Assembly (NCBI RefSeq): GCF_028330965.1
Contig: NZ_JAQMUB010000037.1
Coordinates: forward strand, 62,001-126,000
Direction: 5' to 3'
Length of the DNA: 64,000 bases
From: Oscillatoria sp. CS-180
GTDB taxonomy: Bacteria > Cyanobacteriota > Cyanobacteriia > Phormidesmidales > Phormidesmidaceae
How positions within the stretch are numbered: the stretch's first letter is position 1; the number at the start of each line of letters is the position of its first letter. Below, one piece after another: positions 38,853 through 47,263 of the stretch. The notes beneath the pieces were generated by a model that did not search any database, was not told the DNA's origin, and worked only from the letters and a program-made list of their open reading frames with translations. The position numbers and the translations under genes are program-made.

Positions 38853-39958
38853 TGGCACACATCGTATTTGAACAAGTAACGAAACAGTACGACAACGGCT
38901 TCGTCGCAGTCAAAGACCTCAATCTTGATATCGGCGAGGACGAGTTTTTGGTATTGGTAGGTCCCTCGGGCTGTGGCAAAACGACCTCTTTGCGAATGCT
39001 GGCAGGCTTGGAGAGCATCAGCCAGGGCAGCATTTATATCAACGGCAAGCGGGTCAACGAGATGTCTCCTCGGGAGCGGGACATTGCTATGGTTTTCCAG
39101 TCCTATGCGCTGTATCCCCACATGAGCGTGTTTGACAATATGGCCTTTAGCCTAAACCTTCAGGGCACCCCCAAAGAGGAGATTCAACAGCGGGTACAGG
39201 CAGCGGCAGCTCAGTTAGGGATTGAAGAGTTGCTGGACCGCAAACCCAAACAGCTTTCAGGGGGACAGCGACAAAGGGTAGCTGTGGGACGAGCGATTGT
39301 CCGCAATCCGGCTGCTTTTCTGATGGATGAACCGCTGTCAAACTTAGATGCCAAGCTGCGAGTGCAGGCCCGAGCCGAACTGAGTCGCCTGCACAAAAAA
39401 TTGGGCACCACTTTCATCTATGTCACCCATGACCAAGTTGAAGCGATGACGATGGGTAGCCGCATCGCTGTTATGAACAAGGGCATCCTGCAGCAGGTTG
39501 ATACGCCGCAAAATCTCTACGAGCACCCTAACAACGTTTTTGTTGCCGGGTTCATGGGAAGTCCTGCCATGAACTTCTTTGACGCCACCCTGAAACCCGA
39601 GGGCGAGGATGTGTTTGTGATGGCGGGTGCTTTACGAGTTCCTGTTCCTCGTGAGGAGCGATCGCGGTATGAACCACACATCGGTCAGCCTCTTATCTTC
39701 GGTATCCGCCCTGAGAAAATCTACAATCCTGAGTTTTCGCCCCCTGGCATCAACCCCTACGAAATCGACGCTACCATCTCCGTCATAGAAATGATGGGCC
39801 ATGAGATCATCGTCTACCTATCTCTAGCAGATGGTCAAGAGTTTCTTGCCCGAGTTGATCCGCGATCGCGCTACACTCCTGGCGAAGTCGTGCGCTTAAG
39901 TTTAGACTGCGATAGATTTCACTTGTTCGATAAAGACTCCGGACACGTCTTGGCTTAA
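38852..39958 (+). CDS. ggtA: Sugar ABC transporter ATPase, GgtA/MalK-like
   Basis: 368 residues. The ATPase domain has Walker A GPSGCGKTT, Q-loop MVFQSYALYPHMSV, signature LSGGQRQRVAVGRAI, Walker B FLMDEPLSNLD and H-loop THDQ. A C-terminal MalK-type regulatory domain (about 240-368) includes VFVAGFMGSPAMNFF and FGIRPEKI. The binding-protein gene (ggtB) expected with this set is not in the window. In Synechocystis ggtA is encoded apart from ggtBCD, whereas here it is joined to the permeases. Confidence 0.85.
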   Translation: MAHIVFEQVTKQYDNGFVAVKDLNLDIGEDEFLVLVGPSGCGKTTSLRMLAGLESISQGSIYINGKRVNEMSPRERDIAMVFQSYALYPHMSVFDNMAFSLNLQGTPKEEIQQRVQAAAAQLGIEELLDRKPKQLSGGQRQRVAVGRAIVRNPAAFLMDEPLSNLDAKLRVQARAELSRLHKKLGTTFIYVTHDQVEAMTMGSRIAVMNKGILQQVDTPQNLYEHPNNVFVAGFMGSPAMNFFDATLKPEGEDVFVMAGALRVPVPREERSRYEPHIGQPLIFGIRPEKIYNPEFSPPGINPYEIDATISVIEMMGHEIIVYLSLADGQEFLARVDPRSRYTPGEVVRLSLDCDRFHLFDKDSGHVLA

Positions 39959-40090
39959 TAGGCGATCTCCGATCACTATTCATTCTCTTCATAGCTTAAA
40001 CCTTGTTTGAGCAGCCCAGTTGTCCAAACTCTACAACCTCCTCATTCAGTACACTAAAACTTCAGCAAAAGCGTTCAGAGGACAGTCATC

Positions 40091-40327
40091 ATGCACTTAG
40101 AAGAACTCAAACAAAAGCTTGAGCATCTTGATGATACTCAACTACAGCTAGTCGCTAGATTTGTCCATTCGTTAGAGGGAGATATGGAGCAACCTTGGAA
40201 TAACTACTATTCTGAACAAACACCCCAAGAAAAAGCTGAGACATTCTTAACGTGGATCTCAAACTTGCCTAAAGTCGGCCACAGCTTACCCGATGAAGCC
40301 TTTGACCGAGCCGCCTTATATGATTGA
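40091..40327 (+). CDS. Antitoxin-like protein paired with a PIN toxin
   Basis: 78 residues, acidic and helical (LEELKQKLEHLDDTQLQLVARFVHSL). It has no DNA-binding motif I can name with confidence. Its stop codon overlaps the start of the PIN gene by one base (TGATG), the usual arrangement of type II antitoxin-toxin pairs. The C-terminal half (LPDEAFDRAALYD) would be expected to block the PIN active site. Confidence 0.65.
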   Translation: MHLEELKQKLEHLDDTQLQLVARFVHSLEGDMEQPWNNYYSEQTPQEKAETFLTWISNLPKVGHSLPDEAFDRAALYD

Positions 40328-40782
40328 TGTCAATTTACTTTCTTGATACGAACATTGTCTTGCGATTTTGCAACACTCTGGATGATCGCCACTTGCTGAC
40401 GACTACAGCAGTTGCTCAGCTACTACGCTCGGGACATGATTGCGTTTTCACAGCACAGATTTTGGCTGAGTTCTGGGTTGTGGCAACTCGTTCGCCGCAA
40501 GTAAACGGATTAGGATTTCCTCCCTCACAGACTCGTGAATTCGTGAATGCTCTATGCGAAACTTTCCATTTGCTGGAAGAGACTCCACAAACATTTCAAA
40601 TTTGGCTTGAACTTGTTACGGGTCAAAACGTTAGAGGAAAGCGAGCCCATGATGTTCGGATTGCAGCTGCTATGTTGACCCATGGAATAACCAATCTATT
40701 GACCTTCAATACACAGGATTTTGTGAGGATTTCAGGCATCACGGCCATAGCGCCCCAAAGAATAACCACAAAACAAAATTGA
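40327..40782 (+). CDS. PIN-domain ribonuclease toxin (VapC-like)
   Basis: 151 residues. PIN active-site acids in order: FLDTNIVLRF (Asp near 6), AEFWVV (Glu), HDVRIAAAML (Asp) and FNTQDF (Asp). Such toxins cleave RNA, often tRNA, when freed from the antitoxin. The ATG at 40327 overlaps the antitoxin stop; a TTG one codon earlier is ignored. The pair is flanked downstream by a strong terminator hairpin. Confidence 0.83.
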   Translation: MSIYFLDTNIVLRFCNTLDDRHLLTTTAVAQLLRSGHDCVFTAQILAEFWVVATRSPQVNGLGFPPSQTREFVNALCETFHLLEETPQTFQIWLELVTGQNVRGKRAHDVRIAAAMLTHGITNLLTFNTQDFVRISGITAIAPQRITTKQN

Positions 40783-40813
40783 GCCAAAGATGCTCCTATC
40801 CATAATTGAAAGC

Positions 40814-40845
40814 ACCACCCCTGGTCCGAGAAAGTCAGGGGTGGT
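40814..40845. terminator. Strong hairpin between convergent genes
   Basis: Perfect 10-bp arms ACCACCCCTG and CAGGGGTGGT with a 12-base loop. It sits between the PIN toxin (ends 40782, plus) and nrdJ (ends 40870, minus), and probably terminates both. Confidence 0.75.
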
Positions 40846-40869
40846 TGCGATGCCAGAGTTTGCTTAGAT

Positions 40870-43800
40870 CTAGTCAGGCTTCTTTTCCGGCAGTAAGCAT
40901 TTATCAGAGTCACATCCTGCGGGGCCTGCTTCGATGAGATCGCCGCGATCGCTTCTCGACAACGCAGTATGAAAATCGTCAATGGTACGGCGTTCGCTCA
41001 CCTGCTGGACTAAGTCGTCATAGGCAACTTTGTCGATGGGTTCAAAGGGCAGGCGAGGGAAGGTTTGTAGGTTATCAAAGCGAGCGAGGAGGGCAGCGGA
41101 GATGTAGCCTTCGTCGTTTTGAATGGCATCAGAAATACGCTGACTCAGGCCGTCGATCTCGTTTTCTCGCAGCTCGATCGTGGCAGACGTGTTGTGGGCT
41201 GTGTAGTGCGTCTGCACCTGCATGTAGAAATCGAACTGAGCTAGAGCTGTGAACTGCTCGATCGCGATCTCATCGGCGCCCGGCAAGTTGGCCCAAGATA
41301 CCTCCACGGGCATCTCCACCAGCCACTCGGTACAGCGCGGGTCAAATGGATCGGTGAGTAGATTGCCATTTTCGTCCTTGTCAGATTGAGAAGGAACGAC
41401 GGAATAGCCATAATCAATGCAGGCTAAGGCAACCGGATCGTTCTTGCGAAACGTGATGCGGCGGATGTAGCGCTGCGCTTTGGGAGGATGCCAGCCCGGA
41501 CTTGCTCCCGTGAGGAGGGATTTGGTACCCGCTGGCTGAACAGTGGTGCAGCGGTTAGGTCGCTGGAGATTGTGGCGATCGCAGTAATCCCATACGGTCT
41601 CGTGGACGATCGCTTTCCAACGGCTCAAGTAAGCTTGTTCCTGAGCCTTGAATTCTAGTCCCTGCATCGTATTGGGACGACCTGCTTCCCACCATTTCAG
41701 CCACTCCACGCCAAAAGCTTTGACAAAGAAGTCGAACAGACCGGTAAAGGAAACGCCCACAATGGGATCATCTTCGCGAGACTGGCGATAGCGGGGTTCG
41801 ATAAATTCATGGTTGAGCAGACTCGCAACGGCCAGTGCTCCAGCGGTGAAGGCATCTTTCTGATCGCGATCGTTGTTGGGATCAAGCTGGTTTAGATGAA
41901 TTTCGGCTAAATTACAGTGGAAATCTTGTCCGATAATTTCACCGCAATTATGAGCCACTAATCCGTTAGCATCAAAACAAGCTGGTCCTGGCACCGTGCA
42001 ATCATAGACGGCTTCAATACCGTTAGGGGTAATAGACTCAACCGTCACGGCAAACCGCTCTCGATTCATCTGGCGACGATAGCCGCTTAAAGCCGTTTCG
42101 AGTTTTGCTGCTTTAGCAGGCTCCTGAAAACCGATTATCTGCTCGAAGTAGCTGAGATTGTCATTACTAATGATCAGTTCGTGTTGAGCTTGACAGTAGT
42201 AAGGCGCTGGTTCGCGATCACTGTTTGGTAGCATCCGATAGCCAGATGGTCGGCGTTCCTGATATATCGTCGAAAGAACACCCAATCGAGCTAACATGCG
42301 CTGAACAGCTTTCAAGGTTTCTAAATTACTTTGAGCCAACCGTACACTGACTCCCTTCCTTTGACCCCCTTGAACACTACCATCCGCATCAAAGAGGCCT
42401 CGTAGGAAGCCTTGATAGAATCCATAGCTACCTTGCTCTATCGTATCAGTGATGTCTTTATGCCTTGGACGAACACCAAACTGAGCAGCCAATTTTGCTA
42501 AACCACTGGAAGTGACAACTCGATGCTTGTGTTGTTCGTGGTAGCAAGCTTCTGGTCGAGTAGGTTCATACCCAACTGTAGTCTGCAAGAGCTGAACCGC
42601 ATACTGGCTCATTTCCACTTGAGAATCTTCCCAATAGCGAAGGACAGCAGTATCACTCCATTGGGTTTTCGCTAAGCTACCATCACCGAGTAAATTTCCT
42701 AGCAACCAGCCTTCCTCAAACGTTCCTTCCCCATCCCATGGAGTCAGATCACGATGATTGTGCACTAAAACGTGATCGCCTGGCTTCAACTCACCCGCTT
42801 CAACCCACTCGGTGTATTGAGCCTTTTGGGTCTGGGAAGTAACTTTCAGTAGCTTGTGGTTTTTCGTCAGCCGTAACTCGTAGCCCTCCTTAGTGGTTAA
42901 CTTCACTACAGGCTTGTCACCACTGTGGAAGAAACCAGCTTCTGTAGTGCTGAACAGCTCTCCATTGACATATGTGCCATGCTGCAATCCAATCAAGCTC
43001 TTCACTTTGCGCGCCCCATGTTCGGTATGCACCCACGTATCGGCGGTAACACAGGGATTTAGACCGTAGCGTCCTTCACCTCCGGCCCGACGCTCAGCTT
43101 CTCTGGCCCATTGAATTGCGCCCTCGCCAGAGTAAAACTGTTTGCGAACGGCAGCCGTTGTTTCCTCTAAAGTTGGCCGATGATGAAAAACTCGGGTGTG
43201 ATTAGCCATACGAAGCGCATCGCGTTCAGGATCAATGCGCCAGTTACCTGCTTCATCCTGCTGCCAAAGATTCTCTTTAGCTCCAGCAGCTAGGGTATCG
43301 TCGCTAGCGAACTGTCTCATTCCCGCGCTGCGCCTAATGTTTCCGGCAACCACGCAGGCTGCTGCTTCATCAATGAGCAGACAGCATTCAACAGAAGTGA
43401 GCTGACGCCCGATCGCTTTATTGAGAATCTTGGCACAGCGCTCATAAAGCGTTGGCAATTTGACCGGGTTGGCCACACCACCAAATCCTTTAAGCTTTTC
43501 CCCTGCTGGACGAACATCACTGAGATCAACCGTAATCTCGACGTCATCCGTAAAGCGATCGTTGCTTGCAAGTTCCAGAATGGTCTGATATGACTTTACC
43601 CAGCCTTGGCGACTGTCACCCACCCGAATGCAGACCTGATTATGGTTAATTTCAACGGCAGTTTCTTCTCGGCGTTGGTCGATAGGGGTTGTGCCAATTG
43701 TGCCTTCCTGCTTCACAGCAAGGCGATTACGAATCATCGGCAACTGGTTGATGTACTTTGGCTCTAGCACAGCTCCCGTACCGCATCCCATCATGGCTAA

Positions 43801-44160
43801 ATCCATCATTAAGCCAAAGGCACGCCAATCAACCACATTGGTACTGGTACAGTTATAGGCTCCTGAAAAATTCTCAGGGCGTTTGCTCCAGTCGGTGCCG
43901 CCAACCCAGAGCCAGCGCCCCGATGGTAATGCTTTAATTTCTCGCATGCAGCGAGAAATCAGTCGCTGCTCCTCTTCGGTTAGCTTTCCAAGTTCAGTCA
44001 AACCGGCAAGTGTGCGATCGCAGACTTGCTGCCAGGTTTCTCGCTCACCGTTTGCCGTCTCATCTTTCCGACTGTACGTGCGATAAAACACTGGATAGGC
44101 AGTAGGAGCCGTTTCAGGAAATGTACCTTGAAACCGAATACGAGGAATTTCTTGAACCAT
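40870..44160 (-). CDS. nrdJ: Adenosylcobalamin-dependent ribonucleotide reductase (class II) with an intein
   Basis: Makes deoxyribonucleotides with coenzyme B12 as radical source. 1096 residues, of which 369 are an intein, leaving a 727-residue enzyme. Extein blocks include the SGAYNCTSTNVVDWRAFG active-site segment, MGCGTGAV, VAGNIRRSAG, the NPCGEI motif interrupted by the intein, and QPAGTKSLLTGASPG. The C-terminus ends with CDSDKC, the redox-active cysteine pair that re-reduces the active site. ATG at 44160. It is monocistronic. The class II enzyme needs no oxygen, which suits a cell with variable oxygen tension. No cobalamin riboswitch was recognised upstream. Confidence 0.94.
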   Translation of the reverse strand: MVQEIPRIRFQGTFPETAPTAYPVFYRTYSRKDETANGERETWQQVCDRTLAGLTELGKLTEEEQRLISRCMREIKALPSGRWLWVGGTDWSKRPENFSGAYNCTSTNVVDWRAFGLMMDLAMMGCGTGAVLEPKYINQLPMIRNRLAVKQEGTIGTTPIDQRREETAVEINHNQVCIRVGDSRQGWVKSYQTILELASNDRFTDDVEITVDLSDVRPAGEKLKGFGGVANPVKLPTLYERCAKILNKAIGRQLTSVECCLLIDEAAACVVAGNIRRSAGMRQFASDDTLAAGAKENLWQQDEAGNWRIDPERDALRMANHTRVFHHRPTLEETTAAVRKQFYSGEGAIQWAREAERRAGGEGRYGLNPCVTADTWVHTEHGARKVKSLIGLQHGTYVNGELFSTTEAGFFHSGDKPVVKLTTKEGYELRLTKNHKLLKVTSQTQKAQYTEWVEAGELKPGDHVLVHNHRDLTPWDGEGTFEEGWLLGNLLGDGSLAKTQWSDTAVLRYWEDSQVEMSQYAVQLLQTTVGYEPTRPEACYHEQHKHRVVTSSGLAKLAAQFGVRPRHKDITDTIEQGSYGFYQGFLRGLFDADGSVQGGQRKGVSVRLAQSNLETLKAVQRMLARLGVLSTIYQERRPSGYRMLPNSDREPAPYYCQAQHELIISNDNLSYFEQIIGFQEPAKAAKLETALSGYRRQMNRERFAVTVESITPNGIEAVYDCTVPGPACFDANGLVAHNCGEIIGQDFHCNLAEIHLNQLDPNNDRDQKDAFTAGALAVASLLNHEFIEPRYRQSREDDPIVGVSFTGLFDFFVKAFGVEWLKWWEAGRPNTMQGLEFKAQEQAYLSRWKAIVHETVWDYCDRHNLQRPNRCTTVQPAGTKSLLTGASPGWHPPKAQRYIRRITFRKNDPVALACIDYGYSVVPSQSDKDENGNLLTDPFDPRCTEWLVEMPVEVSWANLPGADEIAIEQFTALAQFDFYMQVQTHYTAHNTSATIELRENEIDGLSQRISDAIQNDEGYISAALLARFDNLQTFPRLPFEPIDKVAYDDLVQQVSERRTIDDFHTALSRSDRGDLIEAGPAGCDSDKCLLPEKKPD
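41947..43053 (-). mobile_element. Intein with LAGLIDADG homing endonuclease in NrdJ
   Basis: Residues 370-738. The N-terminal splice block starts CVTADTWVHT, block B is RLTKNHKLL, block F is VYDCTVPGPACFDANG and block G is LVAHN followed by extein Cys739. Between them lie two dodecapeptides, LLGNLLGDGSLA (about 486-497) and GFLRGLFDADGSV (about 584-596), marking a LAGLIDADG endonuclease. Insertion is inside the invariant NPCGEI motif of the reductase, with the extein Cys retained after excision. All splice residues are present, so protein splicing is expected. In block F the usual His is replaced (ACF). Confidence 0.92.
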
Positions 44161-44476
44161 GAGACCAACCTTGTAAGAGCGAGTGCAAACAACAGAAATA
44201 TGAGCGCTAGACGAGTGAGGCTAACTTACTTACACCCCAAGTGAGCAACAATCATAAGTCACATCTAGGGCTTTGATAAAAAGATAGAACAAAGTTTACG
44301 CTATCTGTGGAGGTACAAACAGTGTCCTGAGGGAAAACGTTTATAAGGTAGCACAACGTTTACAAAAGTGTACGTGCGCTAGAGTAAGGGAGCAAGCTGG
44401 TTGAACCCTTGTGAATACCTATAGCGATCACCCTGATTCAGCCTGCTAACAAAAATGCGATTCACAGTACTTCGGA
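44161..44476. other. Divergent promoter region of nrdJ and the MerR-like gene
   Basis: Contains AGATAG/CTATCT arms at 44282-44306 and two exact AACGTTTA octamers at 44336-44343 and 44355-44362, 19 bases apart. No standard NrdR box or B12 riboswitch was recognised. The octamers may be an operator. Confidence 0.45.
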
Positions 44477-44971
44477 ATGGACGGTTTCACTCGTCAAGAA
44501 ACATTAGCTCTAACGCAGATCACGTCAAGTCGGTTGGCTTACCTCGACCGCACCAGCGTTGTAGTGCCGAAAAAATATGGCAACTCTAAGAAACCCACTG
44601 TTATCTACACCTGGGAACAACTCCTTGAAATTCGCACCATCGCTAATTTACGCAAGCAAATTTCTTTGCAAATGGTCCGTAAATTAGTGAGTTTTCTAGA
44701 TGAGCATGGGCTGGATATCACCTTGCACGACAAGCATTTGGTTGCGACTCCCAATGAAGTCTTTTTAGTGATGCCAGATTGGTCTGATATGCCTCAGGTC
44801 ATGAAAGTCGCTGATCGCGACGGCGAAGGACTTGGACAACTCGTGCTGCTGGTTCTCCCTCCCCTCAAAACGGTGATTCAAGAAATCTGGAATGCGGCAG
44901 CGAACTCTACCCTCGTCGATTTCGAAAGCTTTAAGCAGCGGGCGAAGTCTGCTCCGGCTCAGGCGGGATGA
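44477..44971 (+). CDS. MerR-like helix-turn-helix protein
   Basis: 164 residues. The N-terminal third has MerR-type spacing: FTRQETLALTQITSSRLAYLDRT, then VIYTWEQLLEIRTIANLRKQ, the second helical element and wing. The C-terminal part (EVFLVMPDWSDMPQ, LVLLVLPPLKTVIQEI) is not a known effector domain. It is divergent from nrdJ and could regulate it; this is inference. Its last 41 bases overlap the end of the convergent SemiSWEET gene. Confidence 0.65.
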   Translation: MDGFTRQETLALTQITSSRLAYLDRTSVVVPKKYGNSKKPTVIYTWEQLLEIRTIANLRKQISLQMVRKLVSFLDEHGLDITLHDKHLVATPNEVFLVMPDWSDMPQVMKVADRDGEGLGQLVLLVLPPLKTVIQEIWNAAANSTLVDFESFKQRAKSAPAQAG

Positions 44972-45341
44972 ACGCAATGTCGGTTTCCAAGCACCATTCT
45001 TGCATGGGAGCTTCCGGCATTATCAATGTTTCCGAGGATGCTGAATTGAGCGTCACTACCTGCGCTTTGACGTTCCAATGAGGCACGACCTCATACCAGA
45101 CCTTCATCACAAGAATAGTCGAAGAGAATATCAGCGTGAAGAGGTTCGCCAAAATGACAGGAGCATCGTGGGCATACAAACCATAAATTAGCCAGAGGGC
45201 AATGCCCGCACAGAGGACAATCAGCATACTCCATGACATCCCCTCCGCTGAGCGCGATCGCCACGTCTTCAAGACCTGCGGAAAATAAGCGATTGTTGTC
45301 AGCGAACCAGCAACTAACCCCAAAACTGTCGTGAGATCCAT
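44931..45341 (-). CDS. SemiSWEET sugar transporter with C-terminal extension
   Basis: 136 residues. Residues 1-90 are the three-helix SemiSWEET unit with the PQ motif (TIAYFPQVLKTWRSRSAEGMS) and the ALWLIYGLYAHDAP and VILANLFTLIFSS helices. It functions as a dimer for passive sugar movement. SemiSWEETs usually stop near 90 residues; here about 45 more, polar and Glu/Pro-rich, follow. The ATG at 45341 was chosen over a TTG three codons upstream. The 3' end overlaps the MerR-like gene tail to tail. Confidence 0.85.
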   Translation of the reverse strand: MDLTTVLGLVAGSLTTIAYFPQVLKTWRSRSAEGMSWSMLIVLCAGIALWLIYGLYAHDAPVILANLFTLIFSSTILVMKVWYEVVPHWNVKAQVVTLNSASSETLIMPEAPMQEWCLETDIAFIPPEPEQTSPAA

Positions 45342-46220
45342 CGCAGGCAACCCCTATCCCCTTGTTGACATATCCAGACCTTGAGCGAGATCACCAGCAA
45401 AGCTTCAATGTCTCAGTTTCGTAATTTAACACAACAAAACGGTAGCCACCGCAACATAAGCTGAAGTAATTCTTAATGTTTTATGAAACCTTTTTTTTAG
45501 AGGCTAATCATGTCATTTCTGGGATCAGGTAAGCCAGTAGACCTGGCTTACGGTGGAAACGGCTGTATCAATTCATAAGAACCGATGCTGTCCCTCAACG
45601 AATCGTTTTTGTCGCTAGGTTTCAAGAAGAACTAATTTGTATAGCTGAGTCATCTGCTTCGAAGTGCTTAGGTTAACTGTTATCTGTTGTGGAAGGAACT
45701 GTCGAATCTTGATGGTGTAGACATTATTGGTGCCCTCAGTACCCTCGTCACTAACGAAAACCTCGTATAAATTTATCAGTTTCGCATAGCTAATAATCTT
45801 TCAAATAAAAGCGCTACCTTTGGATGACGCTGAATTCTACAGTAAGTGACTATAATTAAGGGATGAATATCTGCTCTCTTGGTTGTTCGCTATATTGATT
45901 CATTATTTGAACTATTTCTTTGGTTATGTTCGTACCCCTATAGATTTTGTTTAAACTATCTGGATTCACCCGTTAGAAGCTTATCTTTTTAGCTTCATCA
46001 CTGCGGGATAGCTATCCCTCTTAACCGTTAGATTGTCTTGTGGTTGCAGTAGAGTTCTGTTAAGTGGGCTGTAGCTTACTCAGTGCTACACTGCTCTATT
46101 CAGCTATTTCCAGAGTGGAGGCTGTTCCTTGGGTGTCTTTATTTTGAGCTGCCCAAGCTGTCTCCAATTTAAAGATCGAAGACGTGTGAAACTTCCCTGT
46201 TAATTGAAATTTGAAACGTT
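45342..46220. other. Long AT-rich intergenic region with several palindromes
   Basis: About 880 bases. Structures seen: a hairpin GTAAGCCAG/CTGGCTTAC with a 5-base loop near 45530-45552, a GAAGCT/AGCTTC hairpin near 45975-45996, and the perfect palindrome GGGATAGCTATCCC at 46005-46018. TATAAT at 45851 is a candidate -10 box. No recognised gene; a non-coding RNA is possible. Confidence 0.45.
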
Positions 46221-46754
46221 ATGCCTATATCCGTCGCAACGCAACGTCTTTCTATATTTGTTGATGGCAATAATATGTTTTATGCCCAACAAAAGAACGG
46301 CTGGTTTTTTGATCCCAGGCGAGTAATTGAGCACTTCACCTCTGAAGACGGTGGACTGAGTTTAGTCAATGCGTTTTGGTATACGGGGCTAAAAGATCCC
46401 CAAGATCAGCGAGGTTTTCGGGACGCGCTTATCAGCTTAGGGTACACCGTACGCACCAAAATTCTCAAAGAGTATTACGACGATAACTCAGGTCGCTATT
46501 CTCAGAAAGCCAATCTAGATATTGAGATTGTCGTGGACATGTTCAACACGGTTGAGCAGTACGATCGCGTCGTCTTGTTCAGCGGCGATGGAGATTTTGA
46601 AAGAGCGATCGAGCTATTGCGATCAAAAAATACTCATATCACCGTTGTGTCCACTGATGGGATGATTGCCCGTGAGCTGAGGAATGCAACTGATCGTTAT
46701 ATCGACCTCAATACCATCAGAAAGCAAATTGAAAAGCGCGACAGCTATCACTGA
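46221..46754 (+). CDS. NYN-domain protein (LabA/DUF88-like)
   Basis: 177 residues. PIN-like NYN nuclease fold with acidic sites LSIFVDGNNMFYA, KANLDIEIVVDMFN and VVLFSGDGDFERAIELL, followed by VVSTDGMIARELRNATDRYIDL. In Synechococcus, LabA with this domain takes part in negative feedback of the circadian clock; other members are RNases. Which role applies is not visible. ATG at 46221. Confidence 0.88.
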   Translation: MPISVATQRLSIFVDGNNMFYAQQKNGWFFDPRRVIEHFTSEDGGLSLVNAFWYTGLKDPQDQRGFRDALISLGYTVRTKILKEYYDDNSGRYSQKANLDIEIVVDMFNTVEQYDRVVLFSGDGDFERAIELLRSKNTHITVVSTDGMIARELRNATDRYIDLNTIRKQIEKRDSYH

Positions 46755-46930
46755 TGACTAGAGGTGAAGGTCTTCTTTGCCTGTCTTTGAAAGGTTGAGG
46801 CCGCCAACTCCCCGACGTAGGGTTCGACTGTTGGGATGGCAGGTGCTGTCGATCAATTGGCTACACCGCCTTAGTGGTTCATCTGAATTTCCAAATTTCG
46901 CGGAAATTTCTCCGGGCAGTGGTCACAGTG

Positions 46931-46939
46931 TGTTACTAT
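46931..46939 (+). promoter_or_regulatory. Extended -10 promoter of the tRNA pair
   Basis: TGTTACTAT gives a TGn extended -10 with TACTAT hexamer, 17 bases before the 5' end of tRNA-Tyr. No good -35 was seen, which an extended -10 can tolerate. Confidence 0.55.
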
Positions 46940-46956
46940 AAGTGCCCGTGGATGGC

Positions 46957-47041
46957 GGGTCGATGCCCGAGTGGTTAATGGGGGCGGACTGTAAATCCGC
47001 TGGCTATGCCTACGCTGGTTCGAATCCAGCTCGGCCCACCA
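46957..47041 (+). tRNA. tRNA-Tyr (GTA)
   Basis: Acceptor arms GGGTCGA and TCGGCCC pair fully (one G-T). The anticodon stem GCGGA/TCCGC encloses loop CTGTAAA with anticodon GTA. A long variable arm follows, as in type II tRNA-Tyr, then a TTCGAAT T-loop. CCA is encoded (47039-47041). Confidence 0.96.
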
Positions 47042-47047
47042 CGCTTC

Positions 47048-47119
47048 GCCCATGTAGCTCAGCGGTAGAGCACACCCTTGGTAAGGGTGAGGTCACGAGT
47101 TCAATTCTCGTCATGGGCT
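47048..47119 (+). tRNA. tRNA-Thr (GGT)
   Basis: Acceptor GCCCATG pairs with CATGGGC. The D-arm is AGCTC...GAGC and the anticodon stem CACCC/GGGTG encloses loop TTGGTAA (anticodon GGT). The T-loop is TTCAATT. CCA is not encoded. It follows tRNA-Tyr by six bases and shares its transcript. Confidence 0.96.
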
Positions 47120-47263
47120 TGCTGAAAGATTGTGCCTACCGCCGGCAGAGCTATGGGTGATCGCACAATTCACCAGCTGTCAAGATTTTTCAATCCCATT
47201 ACAAGGTCTACTTGCGTTATTAGTTAAGGCGCTAGCAGTCACAGCTCACCCTTCTCTCTTTGC

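Noticed and set aside
44161-44476. Cobalamin riboswitch upstream of the B12-dependent reductase
   Set aside because: No B12-box or matching helices were recognised in the short leader.
45510-45578. 22-residue frame in the long gap after the SemiSWEET gene
   Set aside because: Too short, no family or helix, and overlaps a hairpin. Not supported as a gene.
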